From contig NZ_QASN01000019.1 of assembly GCF_003052585.1 (NCBI RefSeq), positions 62,001 to 126,000 of the forward strand: a stretch of DNA of 64,000 nucleotides, written 5' to 3'. A model generated the notes under the pieces. That model did no database searches, was not told the DNA's origin, and saw only the letters and a program-made list of their open reading frames with translations. Each line of letters starts with the position of its first letter. Within the stretch, counting starts at the first letter, position 1. This DNA comes from Pseudomonas mangrovi. Lineage in GTDB: Bacteria > Pseudomonadota > Gammaproteobacteria > Pseudomonadales > Pseudomonadaceae. The translations under genes and the position numbers were made by a program. Positions 19,669 through 31,389 of this stretch are shown here, piece by piece.

Positions 19669-19836
19669 ATGAAGGACGCGGACTTTCTAGCACTGCTGAC
19701 TCGCCAGGCAGAGCAGGCGAACGAATTCTTGAGCAACGCCCGCAAATGGGAGCGCGAGCGCTGGGTCTGCCAGCGCCTGCTGCAGGCGCTGAACGTGAGC
19801 TATCGAACGGATGAGTTCCGCATCGGCGATGCATGA
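19669..19836 (+). pseudogene. DUF1780 protein, N-terminal part, frame broken
   Basis: 55 codons (MKDADFLALLTRQAEQANEF...) ending at TGA 19836. The sequence corresponds to the N-terminus of the Pseudomonas DUF1780 family (NARKWERERWVCQRLLQ is highly characteristic), which I recall as one uninterrupted protein of about 205-210 aa. The remainder of the family continues directly in the +1 frame from 19829. Either a one-base insertion (or two-base loss) has split the gene, or the parts are made by +1 frameshifting or by coupled re-initiation at the overlapping ATGCATGA. Family function unknown. Confidence 0.8.
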
Positions 19837-20299
19837 GCCTCCCGATGTGATCTTTCGCGAGGCGAACTTCGAAGTGTTCTTCGTGCTCGACGAAGGTCGT
19901 CGCCTGAATGACGAGTGGCGCGCGGAGCTGGAGCGTCGGCGCCAGGCATTCTCCCTGCGCCAACTTGTCCGCCGCGAAAAGCGCCCGCGCAGAATCTCGG
20001 CAAGCGAGCTCCAGTCGCACCTGGCAACCACGCTGCGCAAGAAGGCCCATAACTATCTGGAAAGGGGGATTGATGCCGGCGACCTTGATCTACTTGCCTT
20101 CGTCAGCCTCAAGCGCACCACACTGGACGCCAATAGCCACTTTCCTCCACCCAGCGAATACGTCCGCCAGGGTTGGCGATCGCTGTCGATCGTCGGACCG
20201 ACCTACGCACGAGTACTATTTGCCCACTCGGATGCGCCTGAGATCCTGCGCAGCAATCTGGGACGAACAGTGCTTTTCGACGTCGGCGCGGGATTGTGA
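19829..20299 (+). pseudogene. DUF1780 protein, C-terminal part (+1 frame)
   Basis: 156 codons from ATG 19829 (MHEPPDVIFREANFEVFF...), or 162 from ATG 19811. It carries the family blocks VFFVLDEGRRLNDEWR, LRKKAHNYLERG, NSHFPPPSEYVRQGWRSLS and the end GRTVLFDVG. With the 55 upstream residues the total is 211 aa, the expected family length. The start ATG overlaps the upstream TGA within 8 nt, so re-initiation is mechanically possible. Codon usage and conservation look intact after the break, which suggests a recent lesion, a sequencing error or real recoding. Confidence 0.8.
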
Positions 20300-20390
20300 G
20301 TCGGCCGACATGGATGGACCCGGCCTCGCCAAGCCATGCGCGACAGTGGCACCATCGAAAAACTGACAAGAAAGCTAAAGAGGACGCAAG

Positions 20391-20564
20391 GTGACCAGCA
20401 AACTGACACCCGAAGACCAGCAGAAGGTAGACAGCTATCTGAGTGCGCCGCAACACCAAGTGGAGCGCAAACCCTTCCGTCCGCTGCTGATGCTTGCGGT
20501 GGTTCTGCTCATCGTGCTGGGACTGGGTCTACTCAGCAGAATGCTGGGCATGCTCGTCGACTGA
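20391..20564 (+). CDS. DUF3094 family small membrane protein
   Basis: 57-aa protein starting with GTG. A soluble head TSKLTPEDQQKVDSYLSAPQ and HQVERKPFRP precede a single transmembrane helix (LLMLAVVLLIVLGLGLLS) and a short tail. It matches the Pseudomonas DUF3094 family as I recall it; function unknown. The GTG is preceded by GAGGA. It lies 91 nt after the DUF1780 gene and just before the tRNA cluster on the other strand. Confidence 0.85.
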   Translation: MTSKLTPEDQQKVDSYLSAPQHQVERKPFRPLLMLAVVLLIVLGLGLLSRMLGMLVD

Positions 20565-20606
20565 CCGCGTTTTGGCGCAAGGTGCGCAGGGTCTGCCAGA
20601 GGAAAA

Positions 20607-20682
20607 TGGTGGGTCGTGTAGGATTCGAACCTACGACCAATTGGTTAAAAGCCAACTGCTCTACCAACTGAGCTAACGACCC
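20607..20682 (-). tRNA. tRNA-Lys (TTT)
   Basis: 76 nt including encoded CCA. The acceptor stem begins GGGTCGT, the anticodon loop contains CTTTTAA (anticodon TTT) and the T-loop is GTTCGAATC. Last member of the Asn-Pro-Lys operon. Confidence 0.97.
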
Positions 20683-20688
20683 GGGAAA

Positions 20689-20765
20689 TGGTCGGGGTAG
20701 GGGGATTCGAACTCCCGACATCCTGCTCCCAAAGCAGGCGCGCTACCGGACTGCGCTATACCCCG
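20689..20765 (-). tRNA. tRNA-Pro (TGG)
   Basis: 77 nt with encoded CCA. The acceptor stem CGGGGTA pairs with TACCCCG, the anticodon loop contains TTTGGGA (anticodon TGG) and the T-loop is GTTCGAATC. Separated from tRNA-Lys by 6 nt. Confidence 0.97.
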
Positions 20766-20774
20766 AGGAAAATT

Positions 20775-20850
20775 TGGCTCCGCGACCTGGACTCGAACCA
20801 GGGACCCAATGATTAACAGTCATTTGCTCTACCGACTGAGCTATCGCGGA
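20775..20850 (-). tRNA. tRNA-Asn (GTT)
   Basis: 76 nt with encoded CCA. The acceptor stem begins TCCGCGA, the anticodon loop contains CTGTTAA (anticodon GTT) and the T-loop is GTTCGAGTC. First tRNA after the promoter at 20909-20936. Confidence 0.97.
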
Positions 20851-20908
20851 ACTGAAGCTTCCATCTCTGAGCGGGACACAATGTCTAATCCCGTATCAGA
20901 GGCGCGCC

Positions 20909-20936
20909 ATTTTACGGTTAGAAAAGTATCTGTCAA
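20909..20936 (-). promoter_or_regulatory. Sigma-70 promoter of the tRNA operon
   Basis: Minus strand TTGACA (20931-20936), a 16-nt spacer and TAAAAT (20909-20914), about 60 nt upstream of tRNA-Asn. The strong match is typical of stable RNA genes. Confidence 0.82.
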
Positions 20937-21049
20937 GCACTGCGCTCATAACGCACGGAGGGCTTTTCATCCCCGTGACGGACTGCTATATGTTGGCAGC
21001 GATGTGATCGAGCAGGATGCATCCTTCACACATTCAGGCAGGCTCGTCC

Positions 21050-23356
21050 ATGAGTAGCTCCGGCACTCCTCCCAGCATTACCAAGCCAATCGAACCTTTG
21101 GCCGGGCGCGGCATTCAGCCGCGCTATGGCGAGCTGGTGCTGGACTGCCGAAAACTTGCGATGAACCGCCTCGCGGAGCACCTGACCGGCGTTTTCGCCC
21201 AAGTTGATGACACCCTTTTCAGTTGTGCCGAAAAAGCCGAAACCAATCAGGTGCAGACGCTGTTCTTCGACAGCATGCGCGACATACGCAAGCAGAAGCC
21301 GCTAATCGAGCGCAGCTATCATCAGCAGATAGCTCGCAATCTTGACGACTTTCTTGCCGGACGCCTGAAGAAAGAGGAAAGCGCCGAGGTCGACGCGGAT
21401 CATCTCAGCCTGATCCAGAATGACGATTACGAAGAAAGTCTTCTGGTCACCAATATGGTGAGCCGTATAAAGACGCGCTGCGTGCAGGCGCTTTTTGCCC
21501 TGGACCAGCGACTCGCACTGCTGACCGGAGGGCAAAAGTTCGAGGAGGTCGACAATCCTTTCGGGCCCCAGGCAATCGCCCAGGCATTTCGCGATGCACT
21601 TGCGCCCTGCACCTTTCCGCTGCGCATCAAGACCATCCTTTATGTCCTGTTCGACCAGCACGTCATGCAGGGCCTGGACGATCTGTACGACGCAATGAAC
21701 AAGCGCTTGGTGGAAGCAGGCGTACTGCCCAACCTCAAGTTCAGCGCGCAGAAGACACCTTCTCGCGGCACTCCTGAGCACCCTGAAGACCAACCCGAGC
21801 AGGCGCCGCCCGCAGCGCAGCGCAGTGAAAGCCCTGCTAAACAGATCGCGGTAGACCTGAGCGCCCCGCCTTCCGACGATCCGAGCATCCTGTTCAGCGG
21901 TTTGTCCAGTCTGCTGGTCGAACAGCGCCAGCGCGACCCGCTGGCCCCGCTGCTCGGCGGCACCCAGAGCATTTCCAGTTTTGCGCCCAGCGGAGCAACG
22001 CGCACCTACAGCGCCGACCAGCTGCTTGAGGCGCTTGATCGGCTGCAGCGCCAGTCCGCACAGGAACTGGCCCAGAGACTGCAGCAGCCACAACAGGTCG
22101 CCGACCTCAAGGCCAATCTGCATAGCCAACTGGAAACCTCCACCAGCCAGCCTGACGATCACCGCCTCGCCGACCGGGAAGCGGACGTCATCGACCTGGT
22201 CGGCATGCTCTTCGACTTCATCCTGGATGACGAAAACCTGCCAACCAGCTGTAAAACTCTGCTGTCACACCTGCATACGCCCTACCTGAAGGTTGCCCTG
22301 CAGGACAAGGCTCTGTTCACCCGCCACGATCATCCTGCCCGCCGCCTACTCAACGGCATGGCGCAAGCTGGCGTGCTGTATGGCGGTGACGAGGAAGATG
22401 GCGGGCTGCTGTCGAAAATGCACTGGGTCGTCGAGCAGATCATTCATGGCTACGACCAGGGCGTCGAACTGTTTGAAAGCCTGCGCAGCGAGTTCGACGA
22501 GTACGTGACTACGCTGCGACACAAGGTCGAGCTTCGCGAGCGCCGAGCCGTCGAGGCAGCCAAGGGGCGTGACCGCCTACTGGACGCGCGCCGTCTCGCT
22601 CTTGATGTCATCGCCAGCGTTCTCAGCAACCGCCAGCCCCCAGCCATCATTCGCAATTTTCTCGAGCTCACCTGGACCGACGTTCTGGTGTTCATCCTGC
22701 TGCGCCACGGCGTGCAGAGCGACGAATGGGAGCGTGGCAAAGAGGTGGCGGAGCAACTGGCCTGGAGCGGCACGCCCTTGAGCGAAGTCGATCAGGGCAA
22801 ACTCCAGCAGCTGCGCCTGCCGTTGCTCGAGGACTTGCGCAGGGGGCTTGAGCTGCTAGGCGGCTATCACGAGGACGGCATACGACGGCTACTGCAGGAC
22901 ATGGTCGCCTGCCAGCATGCAGTGCAGGCAAAGCAACCGTCCCTGGCCAACCGCCTGAAACCCAAGCTGCAAGAGAGCCCTCTCGGCGCGATGCTCGGAG
23001 AAGATGCGAGCCTGCTGAACGCACCGAAGCCTTCCGGCCTTTCGGCTGCCGCCCAGGCGCTGGTCAAGGAACTTGGCGATGTCGAATTCGGGACCTGGTT
23101 CGAATTTGTCGAAGACAGTCAGACGCGCACACTCAAACTATCCTGGTTCAGTCCGACAACCCGGAACTACATGTTCGTTGATCACAGCGGACAACGTGTC
23201 GCGATAAAACCGATCACTCTGCTGGCCAGCGAAATGGAAGCCGGCCTGGCACGCATCCTCAGACCTGAAAGCGACAAGCCGCTGGTCGACCGGGCACTTG
23301 GGGCCATCTATCGGGTCCTGCAGAAAATCACTGGGCGAACGGCGGTATCAAGTTGA
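21050..23356 (+). CDS. DUF1631 domain protein
   Basis: About 768-aa cytoplasmic protein of the DUF1631 family (sometimes mislabelled thymidine phosphorylase). The N-terminal half holds LFSCAEKAETNQVQTLFFDS and a Pro/Gln/Ala-rich linker (about residues 235-300). The C-terminal half holds LLSKMHWVVEQIIHGYDQG and ends with a small domain (FEFVEDSQTRTLKLSWFSP...YMFVDHSGQRVAIKPI) resembling a PilZ-like or SH3-like barrel common at the end of this family. Start uncertain: ATG 21050 (MSSSGTPPSITKP) is preferred; ATG 21017 adds 11 residues. A PilZ protein follows immediately, suggesting a link to c-di-GMP signalling; function unproven. Confidence 0.85.
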   Translation: MSSSGTPPSITKPIEPLAGRGIQPRYGELVLDCRKLAMNRLAEHLTGVFAQVDDTLFSCAEKAETNQVQTLFFDSMRDIRKQKPLIERSYHQQIARNLDDFLAGRLKKEESAEVDADHLSLIQNDDYEESLLVTNMVSRIKTRCVQALFALDQRLALLTGGQKFEEVDNPFGPQAIAQAFRDALAPCTFPLRIKTILYVLFDQHVMQGLDDLYDAMNKRLVEAGVLPNLKFSAQKTPSRGTPEHPEDQPEQAPPAAQRSESPAKQIAVDLSAPPSDDPSILFSGLSSLLVEQRQRDPLAPLLGGTQSISSFAPSGATRTYSADQLLEALDRLQRQSAQELAQRLQQPQQVADLKANLHSQLETSTSQPDDHRLADREADVIDLVGMLFDFILDDENLPTSCKTLLSHLHTPYLKVALQDKALFTRHDHPARRLLNGMAQAGVLYGGDEEDGGLLSKMHWVVEQIIHGYDQGVELFESLRSEFDEYVTTLRHKVELRERRAVEAAKGRDRLLDARRLALDVIASVLSNRQPPAIIRNFLELTWTDVLVFILLRHGVQSDEWERGKEVAEQLAWSGTPLSEVDQGKLQQLRLPLLEDLRRGLELLGGYHEDGIRRLLQDMVACQHAVQAKQPSLANRLKPKLQESPLGAMLGEDASLLNAPKPSGLSAAAQALVKELGDVEFGTWFEFVEDSQTRTLKLSWFSPTTRNYMFVDHSGQRVAIKPITLLASEMEAGLARILRPESDKPLVDRALGAIYRVLQKITGRTAVSS

Positions 23357-23367
23357 GAGAGCTGAGC

Positions 23368-23700
23368 ATGGAAGAACGCAGGCGCCATCCTCGCCAGGCT
23401 ACACAGCTGCAGCTGGAGCTGTTCGAACGACACTCCGGCATGCGCCTGGGACGCCTCGCAGATCTGTCCCTGGACGGCTTCATGCTGTTCAGCGAAAGCC
23501 CGCTGGAAGCGGATCAGGTTATCGAGTGTCGCCTCCAGTCTGCGGAGCCACTGGTCGGCGTCGAAAACATCATCTTCGCAGCCGACTGCCTGTGGAGTCG
23601 CCCGGGGGCGGACGGCCAACACTGCTGGGCGGGCTATCACATCATCGACATGGCCGAAGATCAGGCGGCCGCCCTGCAGCGCCTACTCGGCCATCTCTAG
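23368..23700 (+). CDS. PilZ domain protein, likely c-di-GMP receptor
   Basis: 110-aa single PilZ domain. The two c-di-GMP binding motifs are present: RRHPRQ (RxxxR) near the N-terminus and DLSLDG (D/NxSxxG) about 30 residues later. The start ATG 23368 has GAGAG upstream; an in-frame TTG at 23353 overlapping the DUF1631 stop is possible. It begins 11 nt after DUF1631, so the two probably act together. Confidence 0.88.
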   Translation: MEERRRHPRQATQLQLELFERHSGMRLGRLADLSLDGFMLFSESPLEADQVIECRLQSAEPLVGVENIIFAADCLWSRPGADGQHCWAGYHIIDMAEDQAAALQRLLGHL

Positions 23701-23878
23701 CACCATCTAGCAAGGACACAACGGTGCCCGGACCAACCGGCGGCAGCTCGTTCAGGGCCGCCTGAAGTGATCCGCTCGCACTCTCTGCGCGAACATCGCC
23801 CAACGACAATCCAGCCACCTCGCCGCTCGACGGCTCGAACTCCATTGCCACTGCTGCAACGGAGTCGAACCAGCCAAT

Positions 23879-26443
<2,565 letters not shown>

Positions 26444-26520
26444 GGACGGACGTTCCTCTTCGAGAAGGCAGGCCGGCGCAATGGATCGCACCTGTACAGA
26501 GAACCTGCGAGATGCAGCAT

Positions 26521-26548
26521 AGATAAGGATGATTGTTGACTATTCAAG
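26521..26548 (-). promoter_or_regulatory. Sigma-32 type promoter of clpB
   Basis: Minus strand CTTGAAT (26542-26548), a 13-nt spacer and CCTTATCT (26521-26528). The -35 is near consensus and the -10 differs at two of the four C positions. The spacing equals that of the grpE and dnaK promoters in this window. Confidence 0.75.
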
Positions 26549-26613
26549 AGCGGCGGCATTGACGAGCGTCAGTCGCAGCGCGCGCCGACCCGCACAGGCC
26601 AGGCCACTAGCCG

Positions 26614-27339
26614 CTATTGCAACCAGACCAGACTGGCGAAGCGCCCGGTTTGCGGCTGACGCCGGAAGGAGTAGAAACGGGTGTCGCTGACCGTGCAGAA
26701 ACCACCGCCATAGACCGCCTGTACGCCGGCACGCGCCAGGCGCAGACGAGCCAGCGCATAGATGTCCGCAAGATAGTGACCGGGACGCTGACTGGGCAGG
26801 AAAACCTGACTCGCCTGCGCCTGCTCGACACAGAATGCGTCGCGGACCTCTGCTCCGACTTCGAATACCTGGGGGCTGATGGCAGGTCCGAGCCAGACCA
26901 GCACCTGCTCAGCGGGCAGTGCGAGGGCGTCGAGGCTCGCTTCGATCACGCCGGCGGCAAGCCCACGCCAGCCCGCATGAGCCGCCGCCACCCGCGTTCC
27001 CGCCCGATCACAGAACAGCAGCGGCAGACAGTCCGCCGTCAGCACGGCGCAGGCGACCCCGGACCGGTCGGTCCAGCTAGCATCGGCGTCGGCAACCGTT
27101 GACGGATCGGCGGAGGCGACATTGATGCCGTGAACCTGATTCAGCCAGGCCGCTTCGCAGCCGAGGTGCGCTGTCAGACGACGGCGATTCTCCAGCACCG
27201 CTTGCGACTGATCACCGACATGGAGCGCGAGGTTGAAGCTGCCAAACGGGCCATTTCCAGAGCCCTGGTCACAGGTAGTGACCCAGGCCCGCACGTTGGC
27301 CGGTGCCGGCCACTGCGGAGCGAACCCGGGAAGGCTCAC
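26614..27339 (-). CDS. pgeF: PgeF/YfiH family (DUF152) copper-type oxidase fold protein
   Basis: 241-aa protein of the YfiH/YlmD family, reported as a peptidoglycan-editing factor in E. coli and as a purine nucleoside phosphorylase/adenosine deaminase elsewhere. The metal-site motifs are present: LNQVHG, TADCLPLLF (Cys) and AAHAGWRGLAAGV (His). It starts with GTG 27339, overlapping the rluD stop by GTGA, so it is translationally coupled to rluD. The rluD-yfiH pair is widely conserved, usually followed by clpB as here. Confidence 0.92.
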   Translation of the reverse strand: MSLPGFAPQWPAPANVRAWVTTCDQGSGNGPFGSFNLALHVGDQSQAVLENRRRLTAHLGCEAAWLNQVHGINVASADPSTVADADASWTDRSGVACAVLTADCLPLLFCDRAGTRVAAAHAGWRGLAAGVIEASLDALALPAEQVLVWLGPAISPQVFEVGAEVRDAFCVEQAQASQVFLPSQRPGHYLADIYALARLRLARAGVQAVYGGGFCTVSDTRFYSFRRQPQTGRFASLVWLQ

Positions 27340-28307
27340 TGGAAAGCGTCACTGTCCTGACGCAGCAGCGTCAGGACCCAGACCAGATCATCCGGCAGTG
27401 GCGCCTCCCACTTCATCCGCTGCCCGGTGAGCGGATGATCGAGCTCGAGAAAGCGCGCATGCAGCGCCTGGCGGGGGAAGTTCTTGATGGTGTCGACCAG
27501 CGTGGCACTTGCCGCAGGAGGGATGCGGAAACGACCGCCGTAGGCCGGATCGCCCACCAGCGGAAAACCGACATGCGCCATGTGCACACGAATCTGGTGG
27601 GTACGGCCGGTCTCGAGCTTGACCCGCACGTGGGTGTGTGAGCGAAACCGCTCGAGCACCCGATAGTGGCTCACGGCCGGCTTGCCGCCATCCATCACCG
27701 CCATCCGCTGACGCTGCTGGCCGTGGCGGCCGATGGGTGCATCGATGGTTCCGCCAGCGGTAACCACACCCACCACGATGGCCTCGTAGATGCGGCTGAC
27801 GGTGCGAGCCTGCAGTTGCTCGACCAGCTTGGTCTGCGCCTGGAGAGTCTTGGCCACCACCATCAGGCCGGTGGTGTCCTTGTCCAGGCGATGCACGATG
27901 CCGGCCCGCGGAATGTTGACCAGATCGGGGACGCGGTGCAGCAGTGCGTTGAGCAGGGTACCGTCCTGGTGGCCGGCCGCCGGATGCACCACCAGCCCCG
28001 CCGGCTTGTTCAGCACTAGGATCTGCTCATCCTCGTAGACGATGTCCAGATCGATGTCCTGCGCCACCCATTCGCCCTGCGCCTCCTGTTCGGCCTCGAG
28101 CACCAGACGGCTACCGCCGTGCACGGTATCGCGCGGCCGCAGACTCTGGCCGTCGACCTGTAGACGGCCGTCCTTGATCCAGCCTGACAGGCGCGAGCGG
28201 GAGTACTCGGGAAACAACTGCGCGGCGACCTGATCCAGGCGCTGTCCGCCCATTTCATAGGGCACGTCTGCACTGAGCTGGATGGCGTTCTTGGTGATCG
28301 GATGCAT
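27336..28307 (-). CDS. rluD: 23S rRNA pseudouridine synthase RluD
   Basis: 323-aa enzyme that makes pseudouridines 1911, 1915 and 1917 in helix 69 of 23S rRNA. An N-terminal S4 RNA-binding domain (about 15-85, RLDQVAAQLFPEYSRSRLSGWIKDG) precedes the RluA-type catalytic domain with the catalytic Asp in AGIVHRLDKDTTGLMVVAK and the later ETGRTHQIRVH motif. Divergent from bamD, another conserved neighbour in Pseudomonas. Confidence 0.96.
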   Translation of the reverse strand: MHPITKNAIQLSADVPYEMGGQRLDQVAAQLFPEYSRSRLSGWIKDGRLQVDGQSLRPRDTVHGGSRLVLEAEQEAQGEWVAQDIDLDIVYEDEQILVLNKPAGLVVHPAAGHQDGTLLNALLHRVPDLVNIPRAGIVHRLDKDTTGLMVVAKTLQAQTKLVEQLQARTVSRIYEAIVVGVVTAGGTIDAPIGRHGQQRQRMAVMDGGKPAVSHYRVLERFRSHTHVRVKLETGRTHQIRVHMAHVGFPLVGDPAYGGRFRIPPAASATLVDTIKNFPRQALHARFLELDHPLTGQRMKWEAPLPDDLVWVLTLLRQDSDAFQ

Positions 28308-28451
28308 GCTTGGCTACGGAGGGGCGGGGGCTTTGGTTTCAGCCGCACGCTTGTGGTTAAATACGGCGTCTTTGCCCCGCTGGATCGGGGGCCCACATCA
28401 TAACAGGACGGTCCAGGCCACGACAGGCCGCCGTCACAGGGACGCACCGCC

Positions 28452-29456
28452 ATGCAAGTGAAACACCTGCTGTTGATCGCCACCCTCGCTCTCACCGCCG
28501 CCTGCTCCTCCAATGACGTGGTCGACGAGAACCTCGGCGAGGATGCGCTGTATCAGCAGGCCCAGACGGACCTGAACAACAAGAGCTATACCAGCGCAAT
28601 CAGCAAGCTGCGCGCACTGGAATCACGCTATCCGTTCGGCCGCTACGCCGAGCAGGCGCAGCTGGAGCTGATCTACGCCTACTACAAGAACGTCGAGCCG
28701 GAAGCCGCCAAGTCCTCCGCCGAGCGCTTCATCCGTCTGCACCCGCAGCATCCGGACGTCGATTACGCCTACTACCTGCGCGGCCTGGCATCCTTCGACC
28801 AGGACCGCGGCCTGGTAGCACGCTTCCTGCCACTGGATCTGACCAAGCGAGACCCTGGCGCCGCGCGCGACTCGTTCAACGAATTTTCCCAGCTCACCAC
28901 CCGCTTCCCCCAGAGCCGTTACGCTCCCGATGCGAAGGCGCGCATGATCTATCTGCGCAATCTGCTGGCAGCCTACGAAGTGCACGTCGGACATTATTAC
29001 CTGCAGCGCCAGGCCTACGTCGCCGCCGCCAACCGTGGCCGCTACGTGGTGGAGAACTTCCAGGAAACCCCGTCGGTTGGTGACGGCCTGGCGATAATGG
29101 TCGAAGCCTACCAGCGCCTGACCCTGACCGAACCGGCTAATGCGGCCCTGGAAACCCTGCGCCTGAACTATCCCGAGCATGCTTCGCTGGTCAAGGGCGA
29201 GTTCGTGCCACGCGAGAAGGAAAGCGACGGCCGCTCCTGGCTGGCACGCGCCACGCTGGGCCTGATCGAGACCGACACGCCGCTGCCACCGGGCCAGACC
29301 CGCGCCAATCTGGATGTACAGCGCCAGTATCAGGAAGCCAAGTCGCAAATCCCAAGCGAACTGCAACCGGACGCGGAGCACGCAGAGGTCGAGGACAGCA
29401 GTGAAAGTGCTGACCGCTCCTGGTGGAGCCGCATGACCTTCGGCCTGTTCGATTGA
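28452..29456 (+). CDS. bamD: Outer membrane assembly lipoprotein BamD
   Basis: 334-aa lipoprotein essential for beta-barrel insertion. The signal peptide ends in lipobox LTAAC (Cys about 18). Five TPR-like repeats follow ([20 protein letters not shown], the [21 protein letters not shown] block, [18 protein letters not shown]). The C-terminal extension after about residue 245 is longer than in E. coli BamD, as in other pseudomonads. Works with BamE encoded at 8903. Start ATG 28452. Confidence 0.96.
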   Translation: MQVKHLLLIATLALTAACSSNDVVDENLGEDALYQQAQTDLNNKSYTSAISKLRALESRYPFGRYAEQAQLELIYAYYKNVEPEAAKSSAERFIRLHPQHPDVDYAYYLRGLASFDQDRGLVARFLPLDLTKRDPGAARDSFNEFSQLTTRFPQSRYAPDAKARMIYLRNLLAAYEVHVGHYYLQRQAYVAAANRGRYVVENFQETPSVGDGLAIMVEAYQRLTLTEPANAALETLRLNYPEHASLVKGEFVPREKESDGRSWLARATLGLIETDTPLPPGQTRANLDVQRQYQEAKSQIPSELQPDAEHAEVEDSSESADRSWWSRMTFGLFD

Positions 29457-29464
29457 GACAGACG

Positions 29465-29484
29465 CGCGGGGTCTAGGCCCCGCG
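29465..29484. other. Hairpin after bamD
   Basis: CGCGGGG pairs with CCCCGCG around a 6-nt loop 8 nt after the bamD stop. No T-run follows, so it is a weak terminator or an mRNA end. Confidence 0.5.
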
Positions 29485-29567
29485 TCATCCGACCGAGAAC
29501 TCGCACCGAACGCCATCCTCGGCGCCGAGGCTGAACCGACAGCCTACTCTGTGGCAAAGGGAATCCC

Positions 29568-29798
29568 ATGGGACTGTTTCGCCTGCTTTTCTGGATCGCC
29601 CTCATCGTGGTCGCCATCTGGCTGTGGCGCCGCCTCGTCAAACCGCGACCCGACGCGCCACGCAATACCTCCGAGGCGCCGCCGATGGTGCGTTGCGCTC
29701 ACTGCGGCATTCATGTTCCGGCATCGGAAGCCTTGTCCAGTGAAGAGCGCTGGTACTGCAGCCGCCTGCATCTCGAGCAAGGCCCGAAGCGCCCGTGA
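29568..29798 (+). CDS. PP0621 family protein
   Basis: 76-aa protein with one N-terminal transmembrane helix (LFRLLFWIALIVVAIWLW) and a C-terminal putative zinc site formed by CAHCGIHVP and the later YCSRLH. It fits the PP0621 family; function unknown. The last codon overlaps the GTG start of pilS (GTGA), so the two are translated together, which hints at a role near the pilus regulatory system. Confidence 0.88.
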   Translation: MGLFRLLFWIALIVVAIWLWRRLVKPRPDAPRNTSEAPPMVRCAHCGIHVPASEALSSEERWYCSRLHLEQGPKRP

Positions 29799-31387
29799 AC
29801 ACCGAGATACTCAGTCTCAGCGCTCCCCAGAGCCAACGCATCCTACGGCTGTACAATCTCTATCGCGTAGCCATAGGCACGATATTCGTCCTGCTGGTTT
29901 CCAGCAATCTGGACGGAGAACTGCTCGACCTGGCACATGCCGGGCTGTTCCAGTCCGGCAGCTGGGTTTACCTGGCGATCAATGTACTGTTCGCCTTTCT
30001 GGTACGCAGTCCGAAGCATCCGGTGCAGGTGTTCAGCCTGGCGCTGATCGACATAATCCTGCTCTCGAGCCTGTTCTACAGCGCCGGAGGCACGCCGAGC
30101 GGCATCGGCACGCTGCTGATCGTATCGGTGGCCATTGCCAATATCCTGCTCCGTGGTCGGATCGGCTTGCTGATAGCGGCCATGGCGGCCATCGGCCTGA
30201 TCTATCTGACCTTCTATCTCAGCCTGGATCGCCCTGCGGCCACCGCGCAGTTCGTCCAGGCCGGCGCATTCGGCGCTCTATGCTTCGCTGCCGCGCTGTT
30301 CGTCCAGGGACTCACCCGCCGCGTACAGGCGAGTGAAGTCCTGGCTGCGCAACGCGCAGCGGACGTCGCCAACCTGGAGGCACTCAACAGTCTTATCCTG
30401 CAGCGCATGCGCACCGGCATTCTGGTGCTCGACGCCCAACACCGCGCGTTGCTGGCCAATCCCGCGACCCAGGCATTACTAGGCAGGGAGCTGACGTCGG
30501 GCGTACTGCTCGACCCCATCTGCCCGGAGCTGATCAAGCGCCTGCAACAGTGGCTGCACAACCCCACCCTGCGCCCTGCCAGCCTGCAGGCAATACCTGA
30601 TGGCCCGGTGCTGCAGCCCAGTTTCGCCATCCTGCAGCGCGGCGAGAAGAACGACACCCTGGTCTTTCTCGATGACATTTCCCAGGTCGCGCAGCACGCC
30701 CAGCAACTCAAGCTGGCTTCGCTGGGGCGCCTCACCGCCGGCATAGCCCACGAGATCCGCAACCCGCTGGGCGCGATCAGCCATGCGGCGCAACTGCTAC
30801 AGGAGTCGGAGGAGCTCGATGGTCACGACAAGCGCCTGGCGCAGATCATCCAGGATCACTCGCGGCGCATGAATCTGGTGATAGAGAACGTTCTGCAACT
30901 CTCGCGGCGCCGCCAGGCCGAGCCTCAGCTTCTGGACCTGAAATACTGGATGCACCGTTTCGGCAGCGAGTTTCGTCTGAATGCCAGCGCAGACCAGCAA
31001 CTGCACCTGGAAACCAGCAGTGGCACCCTGCAGACCCGAATGGACCCGCATCAGCTGACCCAGGTATTGACCAATCTGGTCGAAAACGGCATGCGCTACA
31101 GCATGCGCAAGAACGGCACCGGGCAAGTCTGGCTGAAACTGTTCCGCGATGCGGAAAGCGACCTGCCGGTGCTCGAGATCCTCGACGACGGTCCTGGCGT
31201 TCCGCCAGACCAGGCCCAGGAGATTTTCGAGCCGTTCTACACTACCGACAGCAAGGGCACCGGCCTGGGTCTGTATATTTCCCGTGAGCTGTGTGAGAGC
31301 AACCAGGCTCGCCTGGATTACAAACCACGCGAAGGCGGCGGCAGCTGCTTCCGCATCACCTTCGCCCACCCGCGCAAATTGAGCTGA
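29795..31387 (+). CDS. pilS: Sensor histidine kinase PilS
   Basis: 530-aa membrane kinase that monitors pilin levels and activates PilR. Six transmembrane helices lie within about residues 20-175, then a PAS-like region (about 190-305), the phosphoacceptor His in AGIAHEIRNPLG (H319), the N box NLVENGMRYS, and G boxes DDGPGVP and GTGLGLY. GTG start overlapping the preceding gene. pilR follows 2 nt later. The known direct target is the sigma-54 dependent pilin promoter, present here at 13122-13137. Confidence 0.95.
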   Translation: MNTEILSLSAPQSQRILRLYNLYRVAIGTIFVLLVSSNLDGELLDLAHAGLFQSGSWVYLAINVLFAFLVRSPKHPVQVFSLALIDIILLSSLFYSAGGTPSGIGTLLIVSVAIANILLRGRIGLLIAAMAAIGLIYLTFYLSLDRPAATAQFVQAGAFGALCFAAALFVQGLTRRVQASEVLAAQRAADVANLEALNSLILQRMRTGILVLDAQHRALLANPATQALLGRELTSGVLLDPICPELIKRLQQWLHNPTLRPASLQAIPDGPVLQPSFAILQRGEKNDTLVFLDDISQVAQHAQQLKLASLGRLTAGIAHEIRNPLGAISHAAQLLQESEELDGHDKRLAQIIQDHSRRMNLVIENVLQLSRRRQAEPQLLDLKYWMHRFGSEFRLNASADQQLHLETSSGTLQTRMDPHQLTQVLTNLVENGMRYSMRKNGTGQVWLKLFRDAESDLPVLEILDDGPGVPPDQAQEIFEPFYTTDSKGTGLGLYISRELCESNQARLDYKPREGGGSCFRITFAHPRKLS

Positions 31388-31389
31388 CC

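Noticed and set aside
23642..23851. 69-codon minus-strand open frame between the PilZ gene and clpB
   Set aside because: It overlaps the end of the PilZ gene, has no clear ribosome site and I cannot match it to a family. The 178-nt gap otherwise shows nothing.
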